Assembly (NCBI GenBank): GCA_943787925.1
Contig: CALSOH010000002.1
Location: 310,001-374,000 of the forward strand
Direction: 5' to 3'
From: TMED14 sp003507115
GTDB taxonomy: Bacteria > Bacteroidota > Bacteroidia > Flavobacteriales > Schleiferiaceae
Length of the DNA stretch: 64,000 bases
The translations under genes and the position numbers were made by a program. Numbering within the stretch: the first letter of the stretch is position 1; each line of letters begins with the position of its first letter. The notes below the pieces were generated by a model. The model had not been told where the DNA came from. It saw nothing but the letters and a program-made list of their open reading frames with translations, and did no database searches. Below are positions 35,563 to 44,134 of the stretch, piece after piece.

Positions 35563-36576
35563 ATGCGTACACGTGTTGCCGTCGTCATGGGGGGATATTC
35601 GAGCGAATTCGGGATCTCTGTCAAAAGTGGAGAAACGGTTTTCCATGCCTTGGACCGTTCCCTCTATGAAGTCTATGGTCTCACCCTCTCCAAGGAAGGG
35701 TGGGCCGCCGTCGACGAAAAGGGGGAGTTGGTGGGCTTTGATCCGAGCCAAATGCACATCCTGCAACACGGCTCAGCCCAAAAGCTTGATTTGATCTTCA
35801 ATCTGATCCATGGACACCCCGGAGAGGATGGGACCCTCGCCATTACCTGGGAGGCCCTCGGTATTCCGTACACCTCCTGTTCCCCGGCCACGTCCGCCCT
35901 GACCTTCCACAAGGCATGGACCAATGGGGTGGTCACGCGCTTGGGCATCCCCGTCTCGCCGGCCCTTTGGACGCAAGCAGGCGTCCCAGCCGAAAGCCTT
36001 TACCCGGCCCTGGAGCTCATGCACTTCCCCCTCTTTGTGAAGCCCTGCCGCAGTGGGTCCAGCTTCGGGATTAGCCGCATCTCCAGCCCCGAGGAATTGG
36101 GCGATGCCCTGATCGCTGCGGCCGCCGAAGACGAAGCTATTGTCATTGAAGAAGGAGTGGCAGGAATCGAAGTGGGCTGTGGCGTCGCACGGCTAGACGG
36201 CCGGGTCGAATCCCTAGGCATCACCGAAATTGTCCCGAAGAAGGCCTTTTTTGATTACGCCGCCAAATACGAAGGCCTATCGGAGGAGATCACTCCAGCG
36301 CGCATCCCCGACGAGGCGGCCGCGTGGATTGAAACCTACACACGCCGCATCTACGAAGGACTGGGATTAGCCGGGTTCTGCCGGGCAGACTTCATCCTAC
36401 CCGCCGAGGGGCGTCCGGTGCTGATCGAAATCAACACCGTCCCCGGCATGAGTGCCGAAAGCATCCTGCCCAAACAACTGGCCGCACGCGGAACCTCGCT
36501 CACAGAATTTACTACCTTGGTGGCTCAACAAGCTCTTGCCGATGCCTCGAATCGCTCTTTTCCCGGGATCTTTTGA
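35563..36576 (+). CDS. ddl: D-alanine--D-alanine ligase
   Basis: This 337-residue ATP-grasp enzyme makes the D-Ala-D-Ala dipeptide of peptidoglycan. The N-terminal VAVVMGGYSSEFGISVKSG contains the glycine-rich and catalytic Ser/Glu region. LIFNLIHGHPGEDGT is conserved, and PLFVKPCRSGSSFGISRI is the ATP-binding part. The C-terminal GFCRADFIL and EINTVPGMSAESILPKQ give the metal ligands. The length is normal. The coaD gene starts inside its last 35 bases. Confidence 0.95.
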   Translation: MRTRVAVVMGGYSSEFGISVKSGETVFHALDRSLYEVYGLTLSKEGWAAVDEKGELVGFDPSQMHILQHGSAQKLDLIFNLIHGHPGEDGTLAITWEALGIPYTSCSPATSALTFHKAWTNGVVTRLGIPVSPALWTQAGVPAESLYPALELMHFPLFVKPCRSGSSFGISRISSPEELGDALIAAAAEDEAIVIEEGVAGIEVGCGVARLDGRVESLGITEIVPKKAFFDYAAKYEGLSEEITPARIPDEAAAWIETYTRRIYEGLGLAGFCRADFILPAEGRPVLIEINTVPGMSAESILPKQLAARGTSLTEFTTLVAQQALADASNRSFPGIF

Positions 36577-37009
36577 CCCGATCACCCTCGGCCACGTCAA
36601 CATCGTGGAACGGGCGGTGCCGCTATTCGATGAAATCATTTTGGCCGTCGGAGAAAACTCCGAGAAGCACTACCTCTTCCCCTTAGCACAGCGGATGCAG
36701 TGGATGCGTGAAACCTTTGCGCAGCACCCCTCCATCCGGGTCGTTTCCTACACGGGTTTAACCGTGGATTTTGCCCGGAGTCAAGGCGCCCATTTCTTGC
36801 TCCGTGGCCTTCGAAACCCCGCCGATTTTGAATTCGAAAAAGCCATCGCCCAAGCCAACCGAGAAATGGAGCCGAGCCTCGAAACGGTGTTCTTGCTCAC
36901 CAGTGCACGGTGGGCATTTATTTCCTCCAGCATTGTCCGCGATGTGATCAAGAATGGTGGCGACTATACCCGCTTTGTGCCCGAATCTGTCCGGGTAGCG
37001 CGCACTTAA
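36542..37009 (+). CDS. coaD: Phosphopantetheine adenylyltransferase
   Basis: This 155-residue enzyme makes dephospho-CoA from pantetheine phosphate and ATP. The nucleotidyltransferase motif PGSFDPITLGH is at residues 8-18, RGLRNPADFEFEKAIAQANR lies in the middle, and the ISSSIVRDV signature is near 127. I chose ATG 36542 because the open frame upstream of it lies inside ddl. It converges with the Nudix gene, and the two share the four bases TTAA at their ends. Confidence 0.95.
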   Translation: MPRIALFPGSFDPITLGHVNIVERAVPLFDEIILAVGENSEKHYLFPLAQRMQWMRETFAQHPSIRVVSYTGLTVDFARSQGAHFLLRGLRNPADFEFEKAIAQANREMEPSLETVFLLTSARWAFISSSIVRDVIKNGGDYTRFVPESVRVART

Positions 37010-37429
37010 TCGCGCCGGGCTGCCTCTGCCACGGCTTGAATCGTGGCATAGGTCGGACGCCAAATGGGCCTCCCATTCAGAGGCATCCACCCAACGGACC
37101 CACTCAATACCCTCCTCCGTTTGGGGCGATACGGGCGGGACCCCGAGTACCCGCATCCGGTACCAATGCGTGGTCTTCACGACGGTCTGGCCACGAAGGA
37201 GGTATTCATGCACCGTCTCTGTGAGTTTTGGGCCCAAAATGAGCCCACTCAACCCACATTCCTCCTCGACTTCGCGAAGCGCACATGTGGGGATGTCCTC
37301 CCCTTCCTCCAACTTTCCTTTGGGCAAGTCCCACTGGTTCAGGCGATAGATCCAAAGGACCTCTCCGCGCTCATTTTCGACCCAACCGCCTGCTGCAGTC
37401 ATCGAAATGTGGTCGTACTTTTGCGTCAT
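37006..37429 (-). CDS. Nudix hydrolase (one frameshift near the 3' end)
   Basis: The restored protein is about 140 residues. The Nudix box is complete (GKLEEGED ... REVEEECGL), so it hydrolyses a nucleoside diphosphate linked to X; the substrate is unknown. The open frame passes the expected end and runs antisense into coaD. A shift at about 37065 (one extra G in TTGGCG) gives RPTYATIQAVAEAARRD and a TAA at 37006-37008. That is the natural end of the family and restores a length divisible by three. The ATG at 37429 overlaps the pyrE ATG on the other strand; ATG 37402 (MTAAGGW) is an alternative start. Confidence 0.75.
37416..37423 (+). promoter_or_regulatory. -7 element TACTTTTG for pyrE, inside the Nudix gene
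   Basis: A perfect TAnnTTTG that ends 4 bases (CGTC) before the pyrE ATG at 37428 and lies antisense over the first Nudix codons. Confidence 0.5.
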
Positions 37430-38075
37430 GGTTAATGAGTCTGAAACCGCCAAACGTCTGGCTGAATTACTGCTGCAAATTAAGGCGATTGAGTTGCGCC
37501 CCGACGCCCCCTTTACCTGGGCCTCTGGCATCCTTTCTCCCATTTACTGCGATAACCGGGTCACCTTGTCGCACCCCATGGTCCGTACGTATTTGCGCGA
37601 GCAAATGGCTCAGAGCATCAAAGCTCAGTACCCCACGGTTGAAGTCATTGCGGGCGTGGCCACCGGGGCGATTGCTCTAGCTGCTTTGGTCGCCCAAGAA
37701 CTCAATCTTCCCATGATTTACGTGCGTTCGGCCGCGAAGGGCCATGGACGGCAAAACCTCATCGAAGGGCACTTGACCAAGGGTGCGCGCGTCGTGGTCA
37801 TCGAAGATTTGGTGTCCACCGGCATGAGTTCCCTGCAAGCAGTGGATGCCCTGCGCGAGGCAGAGGCCCATGTGCTCGGAATGGGCGCGATTTTCACCTA
37901 TGGCTTCCAGCAGTCTGTGGATGCGTTTGCCGAAAAAGAGTGCCCCCTGTTCACGCTGAGCGACTACGACCACCTCCTGGGTGTTGCCGAAGCGCGAAAC
38001 ACCCTTCACCGCGAGGAAGCCGAGGCGCTGGCCGTATGGCGGAAAGACCCCGCTGGGTGGGGTGCCAGCCGTTAA
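37428..38075 (+). CDS. pyrE: Orotate phosphoribosyltransferase
   Basis: This 215-residue enzyme joins orotate to PRPP in UMP synthesis. The PRPP-binding motif VVVIEDLVSTGMSS is near residue 124, and GVATGAIALAALVAQELNLP and YVRSAAKGHGRQNLIEG (flexible loop) are conserved. ATG 37428 is chosen over 37407 because it gives the family N-terminus and directly follows the promoter element. In related genomes it also sits next to a Nudix gene and birA. The end is 19 bases from the convergent birA stop. Confidence 0.93.
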   Translation: MVNESETAKRLAELLLQIKAIELRPDAPFTWASGILSPIYCDNRVTLSHPMVRTYLREQMAQSIKAQYPTVEVIAGVATGAIALAALVAQELNLPMIYVRSAAKGHGRQNLIEGHLTKGARVVVIEDLVSTGMSSLQAVDALREAEAHVLGMGAIFTYGFQQSVDAFAEKECPLFTLSDYDHLLGVAEARNTLHREEAEALAVWRKDPAGWGASR

Positions 38076-38094
38076 GCGACCACCCGCATCCCCC

Positions 38095-38820
38095 TTACTT
38101 TTCCAATCCGCCTACCCAGTGGGTTTCACCGTGGACATACCACCGTACGACGGTTTGGCCGTCCACCCGGGTCCACTGCAAGCCAATCCGGCCTTGGGCA
38201 TCCACGCCGAGGCACTTGGCCTCGCGGGGCTCCTCTTCTCCTGGCACACGCCACAACCCGATTCCTCGATGGACGAGTCGCTGTGAAAATGCGTGGATGG
38301 CCGACTCATCGGGGTGCATGAGGGCCTCTACCCAGGGCGGGAGAAGTCGATCGCGCCATACCTGAGGCGCCTCGGACGAGCCCAAGGCGGTAAAGCCGGG
38401 CGGGGCCGCTTCTATATTCAAGCCCAAACTCCCCGCATACCGGGTACAGTGTGAACCCGTCCATTGCGCCTCGGTCAAAATCCCTCCCACCTTGCGTCCT
38501 TCGAGGTACAAGTCGTTGGGCCATTTCAATCCGATGGGACCGACCCCCTCAGCTTCCATAGCCTCACAGAGCGCAACGGCCATGGCCATGTGCCGATGCA
38601 TGAGAGATTCCCCGGGCCACGTTACCTGAGGGCTCACCAGCGTGCACAAGAGGGCTTTCCCGGGTACATCTTGCCACGTTTTGGTCCGCTGTCCGCGCCC
38701 CAGACGCTGGGTATCTGCCGAAATGGCAGTCCATTCCGCCGCATTCCACCCATCCCAATCCGCCGTAGCGTGGGAATGCGTTGAGTCTATCTCCTTGAAA
38801 TGCAGGGTATTGATGTACAT
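38095..38820 (-). CDS. birA: Biotin--[acetyl-CoA carboxylase] ligase
   Basis: This 241-residue enzyme attaches biotin to the carboxylase carrier protein. The biotin-binding sequence QRLGRGQRTKTWQDVPGKAL and KWPNDLYL followed by KVGGIL are hallmarks. It begins directly with the catalytic domain, so it lacks the N-terminal helix-turn-helix and cannot be a BirA repressor. It is divergent from rsfS, separated by 127 bases. Confidence 0.9.
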   Translation of the reverse strand: MYINTLHFKEIDSTHSHATADWDGWNAAEWTAISADTQRLGRGQRTKTWQDVPGKALLCTLVSPQVTWPGESLMHRHMAMAVALCEAMEAEGVGPIGLKWPNDLYLEGRKVGGILTEAQWTGSHCTRYAGSLGLNIEAAPPGFTALGSSEAPQVWRDRLLPPWVEALMHPDESAIHAFSQRLVHRGIGLWRVPGEEEPREAKCLGVDAQGRIGLQWTRVDGQTVVRWYVHGETHWVGGLEK

Positions 38821-38892
38821 TTGGGGCGCTACGTTGATTAAAAATGCGTCATTGGATGATGAACTTCGTCAAAAGAGAACTTGGATGGCATC

Positions 38893-38924
38893 TTTGTTGT
38901 TCAATACTCTGACCATTAACTATG
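38893..38924 (+). promoter_or_regulatory. Candidate promoter of the rsfS-ftsH operon (TTTG-N20-TAACTATG)
   Basis: TTTG at 38893-38896, a 20-base spacer, then TAACTATG (one mismatch to TAnnTTTG), 23 bases before the rsfS ATG. The surrounding 38821-38947 gap is AT-rich compared with flanking genes and holds no other feature. Confidence 0.4.
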
Positions 38925-38947
38925 CCCTATTGGGCTGATTCCCCTGA

Positions 38948-39304
38948 ATGAAAAACGCATTTCCCCCCATTGTTCTCGAAACCCTCGAAGGCATCGCTGA
39001 TGTCAAAGGCGAAAATACGGTAGTCCTAGACTTGAAGCACCTCGAAAATGCTGTCTGCGACTACTTCATTATCACGGAAGCCCAATCCACCACACAAGTT
39101 TCCGCTTTGGCCGGTTCGGTAGAAAAGCGTCTCCGGGAGCAGTGTGAAGAGCGTCCTTGGCACATCGAGGGAGCCCAGCAATCAGAGTGGGTTCTGATGG
39201 ACTATGTGCATGTGGTCGTTCATGTTTTTCAAAGCGAAGCACGCGAATTTTATGATATTGAAGGGTTGTGGGGCGACGCCCACATCACCACCATCCCTAG
39301 CTGA
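38948..39304 (+). CDS. rsfS: Ribosome silencing factor RsfS
   Basis: This 118-residue protein binds L14 of the large subunit and blocks subunit joining when nutrients are low. LDLKHLENAVCDYFIITEAQ and QSEWVLMDYVHVVVHVF are the DUF143/RsfS signature. The length is typical. It is the first gene of the rsfS-ftsH-LUD-cdsA-psd run, an order I recall from other Flavobacteriales. Confidence 0.93.
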   Translation: MKNAFPPIVLETLEGIADVKGENTVVLDLKHLENAVCDYFIITEAQSTTQVSALAGSVEKRLREQCEERPWHIEGAQQSEWVLMDYVHVVVHVFQSEAREFYDIEGLWGDAHITTIPS

Positions 39305-39315
39305 TTCCCACTCAT

Positions 39316-41442
39316 ATGAGTCAAAATACGCCCCCCAAAAAAAGCCCTGCGCCCAAGTTTAGTTTGAGCTGGATCTACTTGGCTGTCTTTATTGGATTGC
39401 TTGGCCTACAATTCGTATCCGCAAATTATAGTGCGGCCGCCCAAGAATCGAATTTTAACGATTTGACGACCAAGGTCTTACAAGGCCACATAGCCAAAGT
39501 CAAAGTGGTCAACAACAAGGATGTATACGTATACATCCAAGAAGATACTTTGGCGTCCAACGCGGACTACAAGGATTTGGCAACCTCAGGATTCAACGAT
39601 GCACCGAATCCAGGACCGCACTTTCACTTTGAGATGCCAGCGGACATATTCAATGAAAACCTGAATCAGTTCTACTCTGGTCACGGCGATTGGACCACCG
39701 TGTATGGTAAGCTCAATGTCGAATACAAGGATGAGCCCAATTATTGGACGGAAATCTTGTCCTGGGTTTTACCGTTTGCCCTCATCGCCGTTTTTTGGTT
39801 CTTTATGATGCGCCGCATGGGCGGTGGATCTGGTGGCCCAGGTGGCCAATTGTTCAACATCGGAAAGTCCCGAGCCCAAGTCTTTGACGCCGATGCAGAG
39901 GTCCGTGTCACCTTCAAGAATGTTGCAGGCATGGAAGGGGCTAAAGACGAAGTGCTTGAGGTCGTAGACTTTCTAAAAAATCCTGGAAAATATACCAACC
40001 TCGGCGGCAAAATCCCCAAAGGCGTGCTCTTAAGTGGCCCTCCTGGAACGGGAAAAACACTCTTGGCAAAAGCCGTGGCAGGTGAAGCCAAGGTGCCCTT
40101 CTTTTCGTTGAGTGGATCGGATTTTGTCGAGATGTTCGTGGGCGTGGGCGCGAGCCGGGTCCGAGACCTCTTCAAACAAGCCAAAGAAAAGTCGCCTTCG
40201 ATCATCTTCATCGATGAAATTGACGCCATTGGACGTGCCCGAGGCAAGAATGCCTTTAGTGGAGGGAATGACGAGCGTGAAAACACCCTGAATCAACTCC
40301 TGACGGAGATGGACGGATTTGGCACCAATGAACATGTCATTGTCATGGCAGCCACGAACCGAGCGGACATTTTGGACCGTGCTTTAATGCGCGCGGGCCG
40401 ATTTGATCGGGTCATATACGTCGACCTGCCCGAGTTCAATGAGCGCAAAGAGATTTTTGAAGTACACCTGAAACCCCTCAAACTGGGAAATGACGTTGAT
40501 GTCGAATTCCTCGCCCGCCAAACCCCTGGTTTCTCCGGTGCGGACATCGCCAACGTGTGCAACGAATCGGCACTGGTCGCCGCGCGTAAAGACAAGCAAG
40601 CCGTCGAAAAACAAGACTTCTTGGATGCCGTAGACCGCATTGTCGGAGGTCTTGAAAAGAAAAACAAGATTATTACGCCAGAGGAAAAGAAAGTAATTGC
40701 CTTTCACGAGGCCGGACATGCCACAGTGAGCTGGCTGCTTGAACACGCCTCTCCTCTTGTGAAGGTAACCATCGTTCCACGAGGTCGTTCACTGGGTGCC
40801 GCCTGGTACTTGCCTGAGGAGCGCCAATTAAACTCGGCCGAGCAAATGCTCGACGAGATGTGCGCCACCATGGGTGGTCGCGCTGCAGAAGAAGTTATGT
40901 TTGGCCGAATTACCACTGGTGCGTTGAGCGATCTGGAGAAGGTGACCAAACAGGCACGCGCCATGGTGACGATCTACGGCCTAAACGAAAAGTTGGGTAA
41001 CGTGACCTATTACGATTCCAGCGGGCAGAGTGAGTACCAATTTGACAAGCCCTACAGCGAAAAGACGGCCCAACTGATCGACGAAGAGATTTCGGCCTTA
41101 ATTGAAGGGCAGTACACCCGCGCAAAGCAAATCTTGCGCGAACATCAAGATAAGCTGACGGCACTTGCCGACGAACTTCTCAAGCATGAGGTCATCTTTA
41201 AGGAAAACTTGGAAAAAATCTTTGGCAAACGTCCATGGTTAACCTCGGAGGAGAAAGTTCAAGCAGCCCTTGAAAGCTCCAAGCCCGAAGAAGATGCAAC
41301 GGCCGCCGCTGTGGTAAACCCTGAGGAAGAGAACGTCCTCGCCGCCGAATCAACGGATGCTCACTTCACAGCGCCAGAGGCAGAAATGGATGCAAAAAAA
41401 TCCGACGAAGAGAATCCGGAAAGCCCGCAAGGAAACGCCTAA
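39316..41442 (+). CDS. ftsH: ATP-dependent zinc metalloprotease FtsH
   Basis: This 708-residue membrane-bound AAA+ protease degrades misfolded and regulatory proteins. There are two membrane helices (about 16-36 and 150-168) around a periplasmic domain. Then come Walker A GPPGTGKT (about 240-248), IIFIDEIDAIGRARG, the second region of homology, and the zinc site HEAGH (about 463). The last 60 residues form an acidic, Ala/Glu-rich tail, a variable part of the family. Confidence 0.96.
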   Translation: MSQNTPPKKSPAPKFSLSWIYLAVFIGLLGLQFVSANYSAAAQESNFNDLTTKVLQGHIAKVKVVNNKDVYVYIQEDTLASNADYKDLATSGFNDAPNPGPHFHFEMPADIFNENLNQFYSGHGDWTTVYGKLNVEYKDEPNYWTEILSWVLPFALIAVFWFFMMRRMGGGSGGPGGQLFNIGKSRAQVFDADAEVRVTFKNVAGMEGAKDEVLEVVDFLKNPGKYTNLGGKIPKGVLLSGPPGTGKTLLAKAVAGEAKVPFFSLSGSDFVEMFVGVGASRVRDLFKQAKEKSPSIIFIDEIDAIGRARGKNAFSGGNDERENTLNQLLTEMDGFGTNEHVIVMAATNRADILDRALMRAGRFDRVIYVDLPEFNERKEIFEVHLKPLKLGNDVDVEFLARQTPGFSGADIANVCNESALVAARKDKQAVEKQDFLDAVDRIVGGLEKKNKIITPEEKKVIAFHEAGHATVSWLLEHASPLVKVTIVPRGRSLGAAWYLPEERQLNSAEQMLDEMCATMGGRAAEEVMFGRITTGALSDLEKVTKQARAMVTIYGLNEKLGNVTYYDSSGQSEYQFDKPYSEKTAQLIDEEISALIEGQYTRAKQILREHQDKLTALADELLKHEVIFKENLEKIFGKRPWLTSEEKVQAALESSKPEEDATAAAVVNPEEENVLAAESTDAHFTAPEAEMDAKKSDEENPESPQGNA

Positions 41443-41449
41443 GATTCAC

Positions 41450-41457
41450 TAATTTTC
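41450..41457 (+). promoter_or_regulatory. -7-like element TAATTTTC before the LUD gene
   Basis: TAnnTTT plus C, 17 bases before ATG 41475. It is possibly an internal promoter of the operon. Confidence 0.3.
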
Positions 41458-41474
41458 GGGGGAATTTCAGCACT

Positions 41475-42107
41475 ATGGCCGGACTATTCGGAAAAATTCT
41501 CTCTATTCTCAGTGGCGCTCCCGAACACGCCGTGTCGGAGGGGTCTGATAGTACCGGAAAATATCTGGCCCAAGCGGATGATCCCGTTGATTTGCTATTC
41601 GTCAAGAAATTCACGGACGGCGGGGGGCTCTTCATCTACTGTGGTAGTCCCGAGGAAATCGTCGAAAACTTGCGCGCCGCCGCCAAAGAATGTGGCCAAT
41701 CTCATTTTTTTGTGCCCGAAAGCCATTTAAGCCCCTGGTTTCAGCAAGCCGGCCTAAGTGTCATCAAAGACAATCCCCTAGAAGCGACCGCCATGGCCTC
41801 GACCTGCCATGCAGCTATCGCCCAAACGGGTGGAATCATGATTTCTGACTTGCAAACGGCCGGATTGAAGTTTGCCCAACTTCCGAGCATTCACATCGTT
41901 TTTGCCCGGGTCTCCCAAGTGGTAAATAGCCTGTCTGATGGCATGGCAGCCATCAACAAATCCCACCGCGAGCAGCGCCCCCGCGCCATCATTACCCTGA
42001 AGGGCAAGATGGACGAAAGCGTGATGCAAGCCAAAGTGGACCCCAACAAGGGGCGCCACGTCTACTTCTTCCTATTGGAGGATCCCTTATTTCCCGAAAA
42101 CGCATGA
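41475..42107 (+). CDS. LUD-domain (LutC/YkgG-like) protein
   Basis: This 210-residue cytoplasmic protein has a LUD fold, as in LutC of lactate utilisation. GGLFIYCGSPEEIVENLRAA is at the front, AAIAQTGGIMISDLQTAG in the middle, and PSIHIVFARVSQVVNSLSD later. In Bacteroidota this gene sits between ftsH and cdsA and is not tied to lactate genes, so the true role is unclear. The stop overlaps cdsA as ATGA. Confidence 0.8.
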   Translation: MAGLFGKILSILSGAPEHAVSEGSDSTGKYLAQADDPVDLLFVKKFTDGGGLFIYCGSPEEIVENLRAAAKECGQSHFFVPESHLSPWFQQAGLSVIKDNPLEATAMASTCHAAIAQTGGIMISDLQTAGLKFAQLPSIHIVFARVSQVVNSLSDGMAAINKSHREQRPRAIITLKGKMDESVMQAKVDPNKGRHVYFFLLEDPLFPENA

Positions 42108-42760
42108 TGCAGCGTAGCCTCTGGGGTGCCGTGTACGCCCTAGCCATCTTTTGGATTTGCAACGGCCGACCTTGGTCGCCCTACCTCCTAGGGCTCCCAC
42201 TTTTGGGCGTCGCCTGGGAGTTCTGGCGCATGCGCTCCTTGAATATCACTCAGCGTGGAATTGGGCTTTCCTATACCCTCTTAGCTGCCTGGAGCACCTA
42301 CCACCTCATGTCCACCTGGGAGGACTCCGCGGGTTTCATCCTCTTTTCCATTTTTGTCCTGATTTGGATCAGTGACTCCATGGCGTACGTGGGCGGTCGA
42401 CTGCTTGGACGCACGCCCTTGGCCCCCACCCTCTCCCCCAAGAAAACGTGGGAAGGAGCCATAGTGGGCGGGTTGTTTACCCTCCTCCTGGGTAGCGCCT
42501 ACTTGGTGCAACTAGATGGCCCCACATCGCGCTTTACCGAATTTGCCACGTGGCCTCGTTATGCATGGCTTCTTCCCGCTGTGATCGCTATCGTAGCCCC
42601 CTTTGGGGATCTCGTCGGCTCCAAATTCAAGCGAATGGCCCAGATCAAAGACTCGGGCGTATTTCTTCCCGGACATGGGGGATTTTTGGACCGCTTTGAT
42701 AGTTTTTTATTGAGTGTCATCCTCGTGGCACTCCTCCAATCCTATATTTTAGTCGCATGA
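42104..42760 (+). CDS. cdsA: Phosphatidate cytidylyltransferase
   Basis: This 218-residue inner-membrane enzyme makes CDP-diacylglycerol from phosphatidate and CTP. There are about six helices. The C-terminal signature KDSGVFLPGHGGFLDRFDS is complete. It is shorter at the N-terminus than the E. coli form but normal for Bacteroidota. It overlaps both neighbours (ATGA) and feeds the next gene's pathway. Confidence 0.93.
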   Translation: MMQRSLWGAVYALAIFWICNGRPWSPYLLGLPLLGVAWEFWRMRSLNITQRGIGLSYTLLAAWSTYHLMSTWEDSAGFILFSIFVLIWISDSMAYVGGRLLGRTPLAPTLSPKKTWEGAIVGGLFTLLLGSAYLVQLDGPTSRFTEFATWPRYAWLLPAVIAIVAPFGDLVGSKFKRMAQIKDSGVFLPGHGGFLDRFDSFLLSVILVALLQSYILVA

Positions 42761-43422
42761 TACACCGCGAAGGACGCAAAACCTTGTTTATTGCCCTGAT
42801 TCTATTGGGCTTTCCGTATGTCATATTGGACCAATGGGTTCACATTGAACCCCTCACCCAATCCTATCTAGTATTGGCGCTGGTGATCTATCTCTTCATC
42901 CTGCAATTCTTTCGCAACCCACCCCGCACCACCGTAGCGCAACCCGGGGACGTCATCGCCCCCGCAGATGGCAAAGTGGTTTTGATTGAAGAAATCGAAG
43001 AAACTGAGTGCTTCCAAGATCAGCGGAAGATGATCTCCATTTTCATGTCCCCACTGAACGTGCATGTCAACCGCGTTCCGGTCGCGGGCAAAGTCACGTA
43101 TGCCAAGTACCATCCGGGAAAATACCTCGTGGCTTGGCACCCCAAGAGCTCGACGCTCAACGAACGAACGACGGTCGTGGTCGATGACCCGGCGACAGGG
43201 CCTGTCCTTTTCCGACAGATCGCCGGCGCCGTGGCGCGGCGCATTGCCCTGTACTGCCAACCCGGTCAGTCCTTCAAAGCGGGCGAAGAGTTCGGCTTTA
43301 TCCGTTTTGGCTCCCGCATGGACATTTACCTCCCCTTGGACGCCGAAATATGTGTGAAGATTGGCGATCGTCCACGCGGTGGTGAGACCGTGATTGCGCG
43401 CATTCCCGCGCGACCCGCCTGA
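42757..43422 (+). CDS. psd: Phosphatidylserine decarboxylase, short (Psd-A) proenzyme
   Basis: This 221-residue enzyme makes phosphatidylethanolamine. There are one or two N-terminal membrane helices, then VIAPADGKVVLIEE, MSPLNVHVNRVPVAGKV and, near residues 181-190, FIRFGSRMDIYLP. The proenzyme cleaves itself between the Gly and Ser of that motif to form the pyruvoyl group. It completes phospholipid synthesis begun by cdsA. Confidence 0.93.
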   Translation: MIHREGRKTLFIALILLGFPYVILDQWVHIEPLTQSYLVLALVIYLFILQFFRNPPRTTVAQPGDVIAPADGKVVLIEEIEETECFQDQRKMISIFMSPLNVHVNRVPVAGKVTYAKYHPGKYLVAWHPKSSTLNERTTVVVDDPATGPVLFRQIAGAVARRIALYCQPGQSFKAGEEFGFIRFGSRMDIYLPLDAEICVKIGDRPRGGETVIARIPARPA

Positions 43423-43449
43423 AAATTTGAGAGCCCTGCGGGAAACTTC

Positions 43450-44130
43450 CTAGGGGGCGAGTACTTCGTTAGCCCATGCCAGCGCCCTGTGGAATACCTC
43501 GTCCGGGGTGATATGGGAATTGTCCAAGATGCGCGCATCCTCGGCTTGAAGCAACGGGGAATCCAACCGTCCTTGGTCTTGGGCGTCACGCTGAAGCAAG
43601 TTGCTTCGCACCTCTTTTAATGTTACTGAAGCATCGCCTTTGGTGCGGAGTTCTGCCAAACGACGAGCCGCCCGTATGTCGGAGTCGGCCGTCATGAAAA
43701 TCTTGAGTTCGGCCTGGGGAAAGACGACCGTGCCAATGTCGCGGCCGTCCATGACCAAGCTCTGCCCTTGACCCATGCGCTGCTGCTGGGCCACCAACTG
43801 GCGACGCACCGCAGGAATCGATGAAACACGGGATACAATGCGGTTGACCTCCATCGTGCGAATATCCGCTTCTACCACTTCGCCGTTGAGTACAGCCAGG
43901 TTCTCTCCTTGGGGTCCCCGTTGAAAATCCAAGGAAATATTCGGCAAGTGATTGACCAACGCCGCCTCATCGAGGTAGCCATCTTGGACCCACCCTTCCC
44001 GAATGGCCACAAGGGCTACCATGCGGTACATCGCTCCCGTATCCACATAAATGAATTGGAGTGCTTGGGCTAGGCGTTTGGCTACCGTGCTTTTACCCGT
44101 GGAAGAGAATCCGTCAATGGCAATGATCAT
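43450..44130 (-). CDS. cmk: Cytidylate kinase
   Basis: This 226-residue enzyme phosphorylates CMP and dCMP. The P-loop GFSSTGKST is at residues 7-15. YVDTGAMYRMVALVAIREG, VMDGRDIGTVVFPQAELKIF and DSDIRAARRLAEL are family segments. It is the last gene of the minus-strand run, 4 bases after porQ. Confidence 0.95.
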   Translation of the reverse strand: MIIAIDGFSSTGKSTVAKRLAQALQFIYVDTGAMYRMVALVAIREGWVQDGYLDEAALVNHLPNISLDFQRGPQGENLAVLNGEVVEADIRTMEVNRIVSRVSSIPAVRRQLVAQQQRMGQGQSLVMDGRDIGTVVFPQAELKIFMTADSDIRAARRLAELRTKGDASVTLKEVRSNLLQRDAQDQGRLDSPLLQAEDARILDNSHITPDEVFHRALAWANEVLAP

Positions 44131-44134
44131 CTGC

